Shown here one piece after another: positions 43,522 through 56,146 of a DNA stretch of 64,000 nucleotides. The stretch lies in the NCBI RefSeq assembly GCF_026745355.1, contig NC_079202.1, positions 26,645,072 through 26,709,071 of the forward strand, read 5' to 3'. The translations under genes and the position numbers were made by a program. Origin of the DNA: Beta vulgaris subsp. vulgaris (lineage: Eukaryota; Streptophyta; Magnoliopsida; Caryophyllales; Amaranthaceae). The stretch's first letter is position 1; each line of letters begins with the position of its first letter. Under the pieces are notes generated by a model. That model worked only from the letters and a program-made list of their open reading frames with translations. It searched no databases and was not told the origin of the DNA.

Positions 43522-46500
43522 ATGGCGAAGGTGCATAGGGATACGAGTGCGGAACACACTACCGAGGATGAGTGTTTCGATTACGAGAAGGAACGGCGGC
43601 AATTGGTTAAGGCTCGCCGTGAATAAAGAAAAAGGTGCAACAAAGCCAAGTAAGAACTTGGAGACGAAAAAGAGGAAAGGAAGGGGACCTACAAAGTCAC
43701 TAGGGAAACCCACCCTAATGACTTTGGAGTACGATCATTTGGGGCAACCTTGTGGAAAATGGCGGCAAAAGTATGCCATGCAAATTGGGATTTGCATGCA
43801 TAAGCTCTCCATTCTCCACTCATGGAAAGAGGTGCCCGAGTCCTTGAAGAATATGATTTGGGAAGATACTATGGTAAGTTTCGCGTACACTAACGTTTAC
43901 AATCAATACACTTTAATTAAATATACTATGTAATATTTACTAATTTGTGAAATGCGTTTCTGTAGAATCAATTCAATATCTAAATGATGAAGCCAAGAAG
44001 AATTGTTCTATCCGCGGTTGCGCAGAGATTCCGAGACTTCAAAGCCAAGCTAGTGTCGGGGTGGATAACGAAGCGGAGGAAATCGTGGGAACAAAGAAGA
44101 AGAAAATCTACGGGGTAGAACACAGACCAGTTCTCAGGCTTCACCAGACACATCGTTTGAGGCGCCCTCCAAGTTACTATATCAGATATGGAGGCATATC
44201 ACACCAGAGTAGTGGCTAGCATTTGTTGCACAAAAAACAACGCCGGAAGCTGTTGTAAGAATATTTTACTTGCTAAGATTTAATATTTTAGATCCAGTAT
44301 TATTGTATAAAACCATATCTAACCTTTGTTTATATTTGTGTGTTTCAGGCATCTCGTGAGAAAAATAGCGTGAATGCAAAAGCTAGGAAGTACTATCACC
44401 ATCTGGGTTCTCAGTCGTATGGTCAGGCGAGAGAATCGTGGATGTATAGCCATTACCCCACGATTGCGTCGACCACGGCATCGGGCATTAAATCTACGAC
44501 GACAGTTGCACAGCCTCGGCAACTAGATAGAGTGCTCGATTGGTGGTGTTCCATGCATGGGGTTGATGCAAAGGGACAAAGAGTCATACCTGATCCCGGA
44601 ACAAAAAGATAGCTAATGCCATTGTAAGTACATATTATAAGTTTTTGATAAGGTATACATATAATATAACTTGTGCGCTCACGAGTATTTCTCTCTATCC
44701 TTATGCAGATTGGCTTGAAGGAAAAGGAGGCAACTGGTGAGTTCACTCCTAGAGGACAAGTTGATGCCTTACACGAGACTCTAGGACGGGACCAATATGG
44801 ACGTGTGAGGGGCGTAGGAGGTGTCCGCCTCGGGGTCAGAAAGGTGTATGGTGATCAATACACCTCTACGTCAAAATCCAGTGCCTCTAGTGTCAATTCA
44901 TCAGCTTCCATAGATGTGGAGGCTATGAAAGCCCAGATTCGGGAGGAGCTCAGAGCGGAGATGACTCAGAATTTCAACGCCATTTTGGCGCAGATGGGCT
45001 TACCGACTTTTGGTGCTTTCACGCAGGGCAGTGTTCCTACGCAGCCTCATCCAGTCCGGAGTTCACGGTAATCATTTAATATCACAACTATTGTTCTTAA
45101 ATATGTTGTTTCATAGACTAACTATGAATAGAGTTTTTTTTTAAAGAAGAGACACCATGTGAGCTATTAAATCAAGGAGATGGTCATGGTAGTTTCATTA
45201 TCGTTGCTTATGGATCTGCACAGCCCCCTAGGGACCGGTACGATTGCACAACCAGCCAGTCGCTGATATTCACTATGTGGTCAGCGTTTAACATTGTGCC
45301 CGGTTTCGAAGCATTTCCTCTTCCGCTGCCGAATGCAGAAGTTGGTATACGGTCATTGACTGATGCCCTTGGCAGTTATGTTCTATGGCCGCGTGCATTG
45401 GTGCGGTTATCAGATCAGGTACAATGATTAACATAAGTTATATACATATTTTTCTTTTATAGTTCCTATATATGATTGTCAGTAATATTTTTAATTTAAC
45501 TAATTACTAGGGTTCGGGGAAGGCCGACAGGAAGGGAAAGAAGGTAGCTTCACCTCGGAGGCCGACGTGCCCAAGTGGAGAAAGTAAATGTTTCTACGGC
45601 AAAGTCTCCACTCATTACGATATGAGGTGGTGCAAGGCCTTACTCAACCGTGCTTTGGCTACATGAGTGCGTAGCGATGTAGACGAGAAGCAATGATTGA
45701 GATTAAGTTGTCGGACCACCAATTCCACTACATTGAGGAAACATCGACCTTCATTTCTAAGGTGATATTAAAGAATTCTTACTTGAGGAAGAGTTGAATG
45801 TTTCCATAATACAAACATTCATGAGGTAATACTTTATTAGTATATTAAATTAATAAATATACATATATGCCTTAATTAAGTAGTATTCAATCCAACTAAT
45901 AATAACTTCCATAATAAGTAAGTTTTATTTTTATCAATATGAATTCTCAGGCTATTATACAATGATTTGAGGCAATCTAGTCAGCCAATGTTTGGTTGGT
46001 TATGTCCAAGCTTTGTACGAGATAACAGTTGCGTACAAAAGAAAAGGAGGTGAAAGCATATCTCAAGGATTCTTTGAACGCATGTTCTCGTAGTGGATAT
46101 AAGATCATTCTTCTTCCTTACATTGAATCGTATGCTTCTTAAACTCACTTTTTATTACTTTAATTAAATTGACCTATTAGTTGTTCTATAATAATAATAT
46201 TTTTATTGTTGTAGGAACCATTGGACACTGATTGCAATATGTTTGTCACGTAACGAAGTCTACCACTTTGATTCTTTGCGTAAAGGAACAATACGGTCCT
46301 TACTAGTCAAATCATTGTTAAATAGGTAGCCTAATCGAAACTATATGCACACTTAGCTTATTAAATATTAAATGTACATCTAATCTTATAATAATGTATT
46401 GATGTAGTGTGATGAAGAAGATTATGCATCTGGACTTCGACAACCAAAACCTCCTGTTTGGTATTTAGTCGAGGTAACATGAGTAATTTTTTGCATCCTT

Positions 46501-47508
46501 TATAGAAACACATAATACACATCTAACATGTCATTTATTGCATCTTTGGTGAATTTTAGTGTCCGGTACAAGAAGGTGGACGTGCGTGTGGGTATTACGT
46601 CATGAGGTTCATGCTCGATATCGTCAACTATTGCAAAGATGTTGGGATCTTCGAAAGTATGTAACTTTTAGGTTTCCAATTGTTGTTTGTTGCATTTCCG
46701 CCTATTTTGGCCTTTTCGCTCCCAAAATGTAGTTATGAAGTGATTTAACCCCAAATTCTCTTTGAACATGATTATATGAGGCATAATATAACTAGTATGT
46801 AGATTATTAGGCTTGCATATGTTGTGTGTTGCATTTCGGGAACGAAAAGGCCATTTCCGGCCTATTTTAGCCTTTTCGCTCCCAAAATGTACTTATACAT
46901 GATTTAACCCCAAATTTCTTTAACATGATTATATGAGGCATAATATAACTAGTATGTAGATTAGGCTTGCATTTGTTGTTGGTTGCATTTCGGGAACGAA
47001 AAGGCCATTTACGGCCTATTTTGGCCTATTTGGCCTTTTCGCTCCCAAAATGTACTTATGAAGTGATTTAACCCCAAATTCTCTTTGAACATGATTATAT
47101 GAGGCATAATATAACTAGTATGTAGATTCTTAGGCTTGCATTTGTTGTTGGTTGCATTTCGGACGAAAAGGCCATTTCCGGCCTATTTTGGCCTTTTCGC
47201 TCCCAAAATGTACTTATAAGTCATTTAACCCAAATTTTCTTTGAACATGATTATATGAGATATATTATAACTAGTGTGTAGACTTTTAGGCTTGCATTTG
47301 ATTTTGATTGAATTTGGGAAGGTATATGTCATTTTTAGAAGTACTAACTATGGTAAAATGATTGAATTCTTATATATGTGTTTATTCCTTGGTTTTTTGC
47401 AAGGTTTATGCGAATTCCACACCACGTTTGAGGAACTTCACCAAAGAAGAAATAGATGAAGTTCGGGATAAGTTGGCGTCCCACATTACCGATGATTGCA
47501 TAGGATGA
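43522..47508 (+). pseudogene. CACTA second gene: Transposase_24-like region plus Ulp1/C48-like protease
   Basis: ATG at 43522 (MAKVHRDTSAEHTTEDE) follows an acceptor-like TTTTCAG. Exons near 43522-43872, 43965-44255, 44349-44620 and 44709-45070 give a Transposase_24-like order: KRKGRGPTKSL, YDHLGQPCGKW, SWKEVPESLKNMIWEDT, RDFKAKL, REKNSVNAKARKYYHHLGSQSY, LGRDQYGRVRGVGG and an IREELRAEM coiled coil. An exon near 45150-45419 encodes CELLNQGDGHGSFIIVAYGS to WPRALVRL. Further exons encode LRQSSQPMFGW, NHWTLIAICL (His), VYHFDSL (Asp), QEGGRACGYYVM (Cys) and EEIDEVRDKLAS, ending at TGA 47506-47508. The His-Asp-Cys order is that of SUMO proteases (C48). Stops or shifts near 43624 and 43980 make it probably inactive. 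Exon borders are approximate. Confidence 0.75.
46657..47403 (+). repeat. Satellite-filled intron of the protease gene (four units, copy C)
   Basis: TCGCTCCCAAAATGTA recurs near 46708, 46880, 47040 and 47195. The donor GTATGT and the acceptor before GTTTATGC are shared with copy A, whose homologous intron has seven units. The 5' donor in this copy lacks one base relative to copy A (AAAGTATG against AAAGGTATG). Confidence 0.9.
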
Positions 47509-48002
47509 CATTTACCTCGAATGTACTAGTTTTTATCAATTCTATGTACACTTTTTACATTATTAAATATATTTGAAGTTAATTATTACCTTTCTCCACT
47601 TGTCATATATTATCGTATTGCAATTTGCAATTTTTTTTTTGTCCAAGGGAGGTTTTGGGTGGGGTGGGGTGGTGGGGGTGGTGGGTTGTGGTGGGGGTGC
47701 AGGGTGTGGCAGGGGTGGCTGGGAGGGGGCAGTGGGGTGGGGTGGGCTGTGGAGGGTGTGCAGGGGTGTGGAGGGGTAGGGTGGGGGTGGGCAGGGGGTG
47801 GGTAGGGGTGTGCAGAGGCAGGGGGTGGGGTGGGCAGAGGCAGTGGTAGGGGCTGGGGGTGGGCAGTGGGGTGGGCTGGTGGGTGCAGGGGTGGGCAGTG
47901 GGTGGGGGCTGAAGGTGGGGGCTGGGGGGTGGGGGCTGGGGGTGGGGGCTGGGGTGGGGGGTGCGTGCAGGGGTGTGTGCAGGAATAAATTTTTTTAAAA
48001 AA
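47509..48002. repeat. 3' region with G-rich minisatellite (copy C)
   Basis: After the protease stop, 47640-47975 is a run of GGGGTGGGG, GGGTGGTGGGGGTGG, GGGGGTGCAGGG and GGGGCTGGGGGTGG units, with dense G triplets on the plus strand. Copy A keeps only about 70 bp of the same sequence (1590-1665). Frames over it are repeat artefacts. Confidence 0.85.
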
Positions 48003-48362
48003 AAAATAGGAGAAGGGCTGCGCTTTTTGTAAACTAGCGCAGCCCTTCTAAGCAAGAAGGGTTGCGCTAGTTGAAACTAGCGCAACCCTTCTTGCTTAGA
48101 GGGCTCCTGAAGCCAGCAGCCCTTCAAGCTTAGAAGGGTTGCGCTTGTGGAAAAAGCGCAGCCCTTCTAAGCTTGAAGGGCTGCGCTAATAAAAAAGGCG
48201 CAGCCCTTCAAGCTTGGAAGGGCTGCGCTTTTTAGTAAAAGGCGCAGCCCTTCTAAGCTTGAAGGGTTGCGCTTTCTACTAAAAAGCGCAACCCTTGTTG
48301 GAAAGGGCTGCTGTCAAAAAGCGCAGCCCTACATGCCATTTCCAGCTCCCTTCTGGATTTTT
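48003..48362. repeat. CACTA 3' subterminal hairpin array (copy C)
   Basis: About eight GAAGGGCTGCGC/GCGCAGCCCTTC modules with spacers such as TCTAAGCAAGAAGG and TTCAAGCTTAGAAGG. Ends at the CACTAGTG terminus (48364-48371). Arrangement parallels 1690-2030. Confidence 0.88.
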
Positions 48363-48371
48363 CCACTAGTG

Positions 48372-50620
48372 ATAGAAACTTAGAGTTACGGCCAGAAATA
48401 ATGTCCTTTGGAACTATATGTAGTCTCACTACATGCTTAGTGTAAGTCTTAGCGAGTTGCTTCTTATTCCATGTCTCCTTATTAGGTATAAACACGACTG
48501 ATTTGGTCAATCTATCCTCAATAACCCAAACGGTGTCATTTCCACTTCTCGTCTTAGGTAAGGCAGTCACAAAGTCCATAGAAATAGAGTCCCACTTCCA
48601 TCTAGGGACCTCTAATGATTGAACCTTTCCCATAGGTCTCTTATGGTCTATCTTCACCTTCTGACAGGTTAAGGACTTAGACACATACTCAGCTACCTCT
48701 CGCTTCATGTTTGGCCACCAATAGATAACCTTAAGGTCTTTATACAACTTGTCACCCCCAAGGTGCACAGAATATGGAGTATTATACCCTTCATCCATGA
48801 GGCGTCTCTTAAGGTCATTACACTTCTGTGGTACAGACCACCTCCCTTTAAACCTTACACTCCCATCATCATGGATCTTAAAGTCATCTTCCTTTCCTTG
48901 CTTGATTTTCTCCTTGATTTTATCTAGGTGCTCATCACCAACTTGACCCTCAATGATCTCATCGAAAATGACACTCCAAAGAAAGAGTACTAAGTCTCGC
49001 CTCACTTTCCCCAGGATTTAAAATTTCTAGGTTCAACCTTTGCATATCTCGACACAACTCCTCAGGGACTATCAAAGCGCTCAAGCTATGACTCGATTTC
49101 CTACTTAAGGCATCAACAACCACATTTGCTTTCCCTTCATGATACTGGATATCTAGGTCATAATCCTTTATCAACTCTAGCATCTTCTTTGCCTCATATT
49201 CAGGTCTTTTTGAGTGAAAATGTACTTCAAGCTCTTATGGTCTATAAATATCTTACAAGTTGCTCCATAAAGATAATGTCTCCAAATTTTCAATGCAAAC
49301 ACTATAGCAGCTAACTCTAGATCATGGGTAGGGTAATTAGCCTTATAAGGTTTCAATTGACGCGACGCATATGCTATTACCTTATCATTCTGTTGTAACA
49401 CACAACCCAGACCATTTTTCGATGCACCACTATATACCTCAAACCCCTCATTTCCATCAGGCAGGGTCAAAACAGGTGCAGAGGTTAAATGATCCTTCAA
49501 GATCTGGAAAGCTTCCTCACACTTTTCATTCCACTCGAACTTAGACTCCTTTTTCATCAAATTGGTCATATGTCTTGCTATCTTCGAGAAATCTCTCACG
49601 AATCTTCTATAATAGCCAACTAGACCCAAGAAACTCCTAATGTCTGACGCACTCTTTGGAGTTGGCCACTCACTCACAGCTTGAATCTTAGCAGGATCTA
49701 CTGAGACTCCTTCCTTAGACACAAAGTGACCCAAAAACGCTACTTTCTCCAAACGAAACTCACACTTAATGAACTTGGCATATAATTGGTTTTTCTCAAT
49801 GCTCCAAATAATCCTCAAGTGCTCATCATGCTCAGCTTCATTCCTCGAATAGATAGTAATGTCATCAATGAAACCACACAAACTTATCTAGAAACTCATG
49901 AAAGATCCTATTTCACTAATCATAAATATAGCAGGAGCATTGGTTAACCCAAATGGCATTACAATGAACTCATAGTGACCATAACGCGTTCTAAAGGCAG
50001 ACTTAGGTACATTCTTATTGGCTACCCTCAATTGGTGATATCTTGAACGTAAGTCAATCTTTGAGAACACACTCGCTCCATTCAATTGTCGAATAGGTCA
50101 TCTATTCTAGGCAAAGGGTACTTGTTCTTGATGGTAACATTGTTCAACTCCCTATAGTCAATACATAGCCTCATGCTTCCATCCTTTTTCTTCACAAATA
50201 ACACAGGAGCTCCCCAAGGTGATGCACTAGGCCTAATATAACCTTTATCTAATAACTCTTGCAATTGCATTTTCAACTCACTCATCTCAGGAGGTGCCAT
50301 TCTATAGGGTGCCTTAGATATAGGTGTAGTTCCAGGAACTAAATCTATAGTGAACTCAACAGCTCTAGCATGTGGATACTGAAATCTCACTTGGAAACAC
50401 ATCCATAAATTCGTTCACTATTGGGACATCCTCAAGTTTTAACTCAGCTTTACTCACATCCTGCACATTACAGAAAAATAGCTCACACCCCTTTCTCATC
50501 AATTTCCTTACTTGCATGGTAGAGATAACTCCAAACTTCTTAGGTTTCCCAAAACATCTATAGGAGGTCAACTTTCCCAAAGGGTTTCTCAACACTACCT
50601 TTTTGAATCTCAAACTCGAT
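48372..50620 (-). pseudogene. Gypsy pol: reverse transcriptase, RNase H, integrase (Tekay-like)
   Basis: On the minus strand: protease-RT linker ending [18 protein letters not shown] (about 50430), RT with [56 protein letters not shown] and the FIDDI active site (about 49870), then [12 protein letters not shown], the RNase H region, and integrase zinc-finger and core (CQKVKIDH; WDSISMDFVTALPKTRSG; a LPK..-DIISGRNSKF end at the CACTA border). Frame breaks occur near 50085 and 49885, and between RNase H and integrase near 49180 and 49000. RNase H has VYSGASKNG where the catalytic Asp (VYSDASK) is expected, and the second integrase Asp is Gly or Asn (SGRN for SDRD). Inactive as read. Confidence 0.88.
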
Positions 50621-51370
50621 TTTGGCCTTATAATGACTTAACCGATTCATCTGAAGAATCACATCTAGGTCTCCCAAATTGAATTCTATTAAGTCAGATG
50701 GAAATACAAAGTCTCCTATCTTTAAAGGCAATTTCTAAACAACTTGGTACACCTTATGATTTCTCTAATAGGAATGCTAATAGGCAAATCAATCACTTCA
50801 TAATCTACTAATCCCAATTGAATTTCCTTAGTCAAACCTTGCTCAAATCATTGAGCCTTTAACTCCTCAGTGGCTATTACTTCAAGTGCAAATCTAGACA
50901 ATGCCATGAACTTGCTATAATACTTAGAGATGGTCATGCTTCTCATCCTAAGGTTTATGAACTCCTGAACCTTTTCTTTCTCATAAAAGTAGGGTAAAAC
51001 TTTTCTCTTAAAGCAGTAATAAAGGATTCCCAAATAAACTCTTTCATAATACTAAGTCTAGTCTCATTCTCTTTCCACTATAAGTCAGCCTCATCCTTCA
51101 GATATAACACAGCCTGACCTACTCTTATCTCAGCAGGGCAGTTCACTACCTCAAATAGCTTTTCAAATTCCCTAATCCAATTCTCTAAGAAGGTAGAGTC
51201 AGATCGTCCCTTAAAATAGGGTGGTTTAATCTTAGCTAGTCTCTTAAACATGTCCCAGCGGAATCTGGACGCTCAGGTCTTTCTTGAGTTAAATTCTCTG
51301 CCCATATGCGAATAGCAGAATCTAAGGCATCATTATTGTTTGACACTCTACTTCGCAACTGAAATTTAAC
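50621..51370 (-). pseudogene. Gypsy gag and truncated protease
   Basis: On the minus strand the gag region encodes KPPYFKGRSDSTFLENWIRE, FEKLFEVVNCPAE and AVLYLKDEADL, followed by TAG where Trp is expected, then EFIWESFITALREKF and the SISKYYSKFMALSRFA type region. After FEQGLTKEIQL the frame passes directly into PISIPIREIIRCTK and DLDVIL, which belong to the C-terminal part of the retroviral-type protease domain. The CCHC zinc knuckle and the protease active-site segment therefore look deleted. Confidence 0.7.
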
Positions 51371-51920
51371 GTAATTCTACTTTAGGTTCCAGCAAAACTT
51401 ACATGCCCATCTAAGAAGGCAACATTTGATTTGATCATTAAAGATCACATCAACAAATAATTTCTCAACTAGTTTCAAGTTCAACGTGAAATGTTCTCTA
51501 ATAGTCACGTAATCATCCATGTAAAATATATTCACATCAACGTGCAAGTAGAAACAAGCAAACAAGAATATAATCACATGATGAAAAAAAAATAAAAATA
51601 TTCCCATCACGTGCCTAGAATAAATTCTTACTCACTCATATAAATAAATAATAGATTTTATTCCTCAATCAATAATAAGAATATTCTCCCAAACCAAAAT
51701 AACTAACTTATTTCTCAACAATATCAGAATAAGGAAATTTAACCCATTGTAGCTTGACTACTTTCCAACAACTAATCTTAAAGCATAAATAGATACTCTT
51801 ATGGATTAACATTGTCTTTCCTATCCTTATTTCCTTATACCTTTATGGAGTAAACATTTCATCTTCAAAGTCTCCAAAGTCTTCACTATAATAATAATTG
51901 TAATAGTAATAATAACTCGA
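51371..51920. other. AT-rich stretch between two Gypsy elements
   Basis: Probably the 5' leader of the minus-strand Gypsy element, up to a junction near 51910 where plus-strand reverse transcriptase sequence starts abruptly. No LTR, primer-binding site or gene was seen. Confidence 0.4.
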
Positions 51921-54832
51921 ATTCCTAGATCAGACTGGATCGCTAATATTGTCATGGTTCCTAAGCCCAATGGCACATGGAGGATGTGTGTGGACTACAT
52001 TGATCTTAACAAAGCTTGTCCTAAGGACAACTTCCCCTTGCTGAAAACAAATCGGTTAGTAGATTCCACGGCCGGCCACGCCTTGCTGAGTTATATGGAT
52101 GCTTAATCTGGTTTCCTTCAAATCCCAATGTGGCCAGAAGACCAAGATAAAACATCATTTATCACGGAGAAAGGGCTCTATGGTTGGTTGAGGATGCCAT
52201 TCGACCTTCATAATGCACCGGCTACCTTCCAGCGGCTAATCAATATTGTTTTTCAGCCACAGCTGGGGCGTAACATGGAGGCCTACATTGATGATATGAT
52301 TGTTAAAAGCCGAGAGGAGCAAAGTCACGTTGGTGATCTTAGAGAGACCTTTGAGACTCTTTGAAAATATAGATTGAAGTTGAATCCTCATAAATGTGTA
52401 TTCGGAGTTAGCTATAAAATTCTTGGGTTTCTTGGTCGACCAAAGAGGAATAGAAGCAAATCCTGAAAAAATTCAAGCAATCTTAAGCATGACATCACCG
52501 TCCAAGATCAAGGAAGTTCGGCGTCTGACAGGGTGCTTATTAGCCCTAGGACGATTTCAGGTGACAATGTCATCATTTCTTTTCAACCATTAAGAAGAAA
52601 GCAAAATTTGAATGGACAGAGGAAGCTGAGCAAGCACTCCAGCAAGTAAAAGAACACCTCCGTCAACTACCTCGGTTGGTCAGTCCAGGCAAGGGGGGGG
52701 GGGGAATTATTTGTATACTTGGCCGTCTCGCCTCAAGCTGTGAGTGCGGTTCTGTTGGCCGAAAGAGAGGTTTTGTTGGCCGAAAGAGAATCAGTGCAAG
52801 TTCCCGTTTATTTTGTAAGTCATGTACTCAAGGATGCAGAATGTCGGTATTCATTGGTAGAGAAGTTCGGCCTGACACTCCTCATGGCCAGCAGAAAGTT
52901 GAGGCCGTATTTTCTGGAACATATTATACTAGTCTCTACTGACCAACCTCTAAAACAAGTTCTGCAAAAGACGGACGCCTCAGGGCGAATGCTCAAATGG
53001 GAAGTAGAATTGAACATGTTCGACTTGACATTTGAGCCCAAAAACGCGATCAATGGGCAAGCTTTGGCGAACTTCATAGTAGAGCTTACCCGGCCAGCTG
53101 TAGACCCTATAAAAGATACAGCTGAAGGCAGAAAGCATTGGACGCTCATGGTAGATAGATCTTCTACCGTCATTGGTTGTGGGGCCGGAATAATTTGCCA
53201 ATCTCCAGAAGTAAATAAGTTCGAATATGCACTCAGATTTGAATTTCAAGCGTCAAACAATGAAGCAGAATATGAAACAATTTTAGCAGGAATAAAAATG
53301 TGCAAGGCGGCTGGGCCTTAGAGATTGAGGCTAAGTCAGACTCTCTACTAGTCGTCAGTCAAGTTAATGGGGATTTTCAATGCAAAGAAGCATTTATGAG
53401 CAAATATATGCACCTAATCCAAGAAGAGGTCAAGTTTTTGAAACGATTTGTACTTGACCAAGTTCCACGATAAGTAAATCATCAAGCCGATGCTCTCTCA
53501 AAGTTGGCTAGTTTGGCCAAAGGTGATGCACCAAGAACGGTGTTTTGGGAAGTGAAGTCAAAGAAAAGTATCGATCAGGAACAAGTATTGTTCCTCAGCT
53601 AGGGGCTAGTCTGGATGGAGCCCATTATAGAGTTCAAAAAACACGTTGTTTACCTTCGGATCCTGTAGAGGCTAAGTATGTCAAAGCCAGGGACAAGTGG
53701 TTCGAGCTCTGGGATGAAACTCTTTACAACAAAGCATTTGACCGTCCTCCGCTCAAGTGCATCACTAGAGAAGATGGATTGAAGGTTTTGAAAGAGCTTC
53801 ATGAAGGAACCTGCGCTTCTCATATAGGGAGACGAGTAATTGGGGAAAATCGTTAAAGACTGGGTATTACTGGCCCACCTTAAAGGAGGACGCCCTTACC
53901 TATGCCAAGAAATGTGATAGCTGTCAGAAGCATGGTAACATACACCAAAAGCCATCCAACTATGTAACTCCAATCTTGTTCCCACTTCCTTTTGCCAAAT
54001 GGGGCATGGATATTCTGGGACCGTTTCCCATAGCGGCTGGCCATAAAAAATTTGTGTTGGTAGCACCAAGTGGGTTGAAGCTGTAGCAATACGGGGAATC
54101 ACTACTAATGATGTCAAAGGCCTCATTTGGAAAAACATTATAATAAGATTCGGCATGCCTCATTCCATTGTCTTTGACAATGGCCCACAATTGGAGACTC
54201 CTAAACTCAAAGATTAGTTGGCTGAGCAAGAAATCAAGGCTCATTTCGCGGCTGTTGCCCACCTGCAGGCAAATGGGAAAGTAGAAGTATTCAACAAGAT
54301 CTTATCAAATGGCATAAAAAAGAAGCTAGACAATGCAAAAGGCATATGGGTAGACGAATTACAGTTGGTATTATAGTCCATTAGAACAACAACCAATAAT
54401 TCAATTGGGGAAACTCCATTCATGCTTGTTTATGGTTCTGAAGCCATCATTCCCATTGAAATAGAGGAACCTACTCTGAGAATCATGTCATACTCAGAAG
54501 AGGCCAACTGGGCTGCTCTGCGTACGGCCTTGGATCATGTACCAGAAATTAGGGGTAATGCATTGTTAAGAATGCAGCTATATAAACTGCTAATGGCTCG
54601 AGAATTTAACAAGAGAGTCGCCAGACGACCACTCAAAGTGGGAAACCTGGTCCTAAGGAAGATGGAAGCGGTCGGCAGAGCCAAAAAGTTATTCAAACTA
54701 GCACCAAAATGGAAAGGACCTTAGCAAATCATCCAGGAACTGCAAAGTGGTACATTTCGTCTTCAAGTCATGGATGGTCGTCCAATCCCTCGAACTTGGA
54801 ACTCAAATACCTTGAAAAAGTACCACGTCTGA
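51921..54832 (+). pseudogene. Tat-lineage Gypsy pol, 5'-truncated (RT, dual RNase H, integrase)
   Basis: Starts inside reverse transcriptase (VMVPKPNGTWRMCVDYIDLN, LRMPFDLHNAPATFQRL, YIDDMIVKS), then the Gypsy RNase H (VPVYFVSHVLKDAE). A second, archaeal-type RNase H follows (TLMVDRSSTVIGCGAGI, YALRFEFQASNNEAEYE), a hallmark of the Tat lineage. Integrase: PLKCITREDGLKVLKELHEG, KWGMDILGPFP, FGMPHSIVFDNG, FMLVYGSEAIIPIEI, ending at TGA 54830-54832 (LKKYHV). Stops near 52105, 52362, 53320, 53471 and several frameshifts, and a 12-G run at 52693-52704, show it is dead or poorly assembled. No gag or 5' LTR is present. Confidence 0.88.
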
Positions 54833-56146
54833 GTAAACTAAAGAAGTTTGTTAGTTCCTCATAAAAGTATTATGGCACGGCAATGAAAGAGTAGATATGT
54901 ATACATGTACCTTGGCAATCAACCAAGCAAAATTCATATAATACAATTCTACTTTCGCCTTATATTTGTCTCTTTACTTGTTACTTAATGCTATTTACTT
55001 AGGGACATCTTACCACCAGCTAGAACAGTGGTTTAAAATAAGTAAATTTTAACTAAATAACAATGTAAATAAAAATAAAAACGTCCATTATATCACTAAA
55101 ACAAGGAAAATTTCCTTGACGCATAGTGCTTCTACCAGACCAGCCAAACATGTTACAGATCTATAAGGTTTATAACATGACGAATGGTATTCAATTGATA
55201 AATTCTAGAAAGGGTAACATCAATCTCCTAAAAGAAGACAACCAAAATTGAGAAACCTTAGTAAATGGGTCTTAATTTTAATCATAAGGTCATCCAAGTA
55301 ATAACCACCTTAGTAAAGGAACAAGTTATTAAAAATTAAAAATAAAGAAAGCAAAACAGACTACTAGTTCCCTGAATACTTTTTTCCCTCAAACATCACT
55401 ATTAAACATGGTCGTTCTCCTTCTTGGAACAAAGAGGATTCATAGAATACACTTCGTCCAAGAAGGGGGGGAGAGCCAAGACATAGTGATTCAGTTGAAT
55501 CCGTCCATGATAATGATCAATTTATGACCTTGGACCATGGACGAATTGACAACTTGTTTAAAAAGCACATAGGCAAACCATCTGCTGAGTATTCTAGCAA
55601 TTCTTAGACGAACAACACAAACAATTGTAACATTATAGAAAACAAGATCGTCCAGAAATAAATGGGTTGGATAATCATTAGAAGTCCTGTCCAAAGGGAA
55701 ACATTTCTCTAGTCAACGACGAGTAACTTCAGCACTTGAGAAATTGAGCAAGTGTTGGAGAAACTTATGGATTCAATTTGTCCATCAGTGGTAACAGTAT
55801 TGGATGAATTTCATTCATTCATAATTAGACGAGGCATTTTGATACTTAGCAAACAAAAATAAAGTTGCAAACAGAGGCAAGATTAGAAAAAGGGTTCTGA
55901 TATAAATTTCATGTCCAAAAGGATTACAACCTAAAAGATAGAAAAACAAAATAAGCTAAGTACAGAATGGCCTCCGGCCAAGTTACAACAACAATGGAGC
56001 AAGGGCTATAAGTTCTATTCAGGAGGCAGGCTGGCGTCATCGGCTTGAGTCTCTTCATCGGTCGTCTCTTCCTCTTCATCATCATCAGACGATTCTTCAA
56101 AGACTGGAGGCTTTTTCTCGGCCACCATGGCCCTGTGAAGACTCTC
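54833..56146. other. Downstream region of Tat element 1
   Basis: No pol sequence. AT-rich to about 55970. On the minus strand, 56146-56000 continues the antisense frame beyond its in-frame stop with an acidic tail (FEESSDDDEEEETTDEE), so the antisense gene may end near 56010. Confidence 0.45.

Larger units (their letters stand above)
35206..48371 (+). mobile_element. Near-complete CACTA element, copy C (13166 bp)
   Basis: Ends CACTAGGGGAAAAAA (35206) and TTTTTCCACTAGTG (48371) with a 3-bp duplication ATA (35203-35205; 48372-48374). The Gypsy integrase reads RNSKF before and WKKVQ after the element, confirming both borders. Layout: subterminal hairpin array, leader, G-rich minisatellite, TNP2-type transposase gene, satellite block, C-rich minisatellite, second gene (Transposase_24 plus Ulp1-like), satellite-filled intron, G-rich minisatellite, subterminal array. 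Without nested copy D it is about 11.4 kb. The transposase gene has frameshifts, stops and a nested insertion, so the copy is defective. Confidence 0.95.
33140..51370 (-). mobile_element. Ty3/Gypsy retrotransposon, Tekay/Del-like, interrupted twice
   Basis: Reading on the minus strand the order is gag, protease remnant, reverse transcriptase, RNase H, integrase, chromodomain-like C-terminus, purine tract and 3' LTR, which is Ty3/Gypsy order. The integrase is cut by CACTA copy C (35206-48371) and by a Copia-type solo LTR (33663-35038). The polyprotein has several stops and frameshifts and cannot be active. No 5' LTR is visible beyond 51370, where sequence of another element begins within about 550 bp. 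Confidence 0.88.

Noticed and set aside
47603..48055. Proline/histidine-rich minus-strand frame
   Set aside because: Again the G-rich minisatellite, running into the hairpin array.
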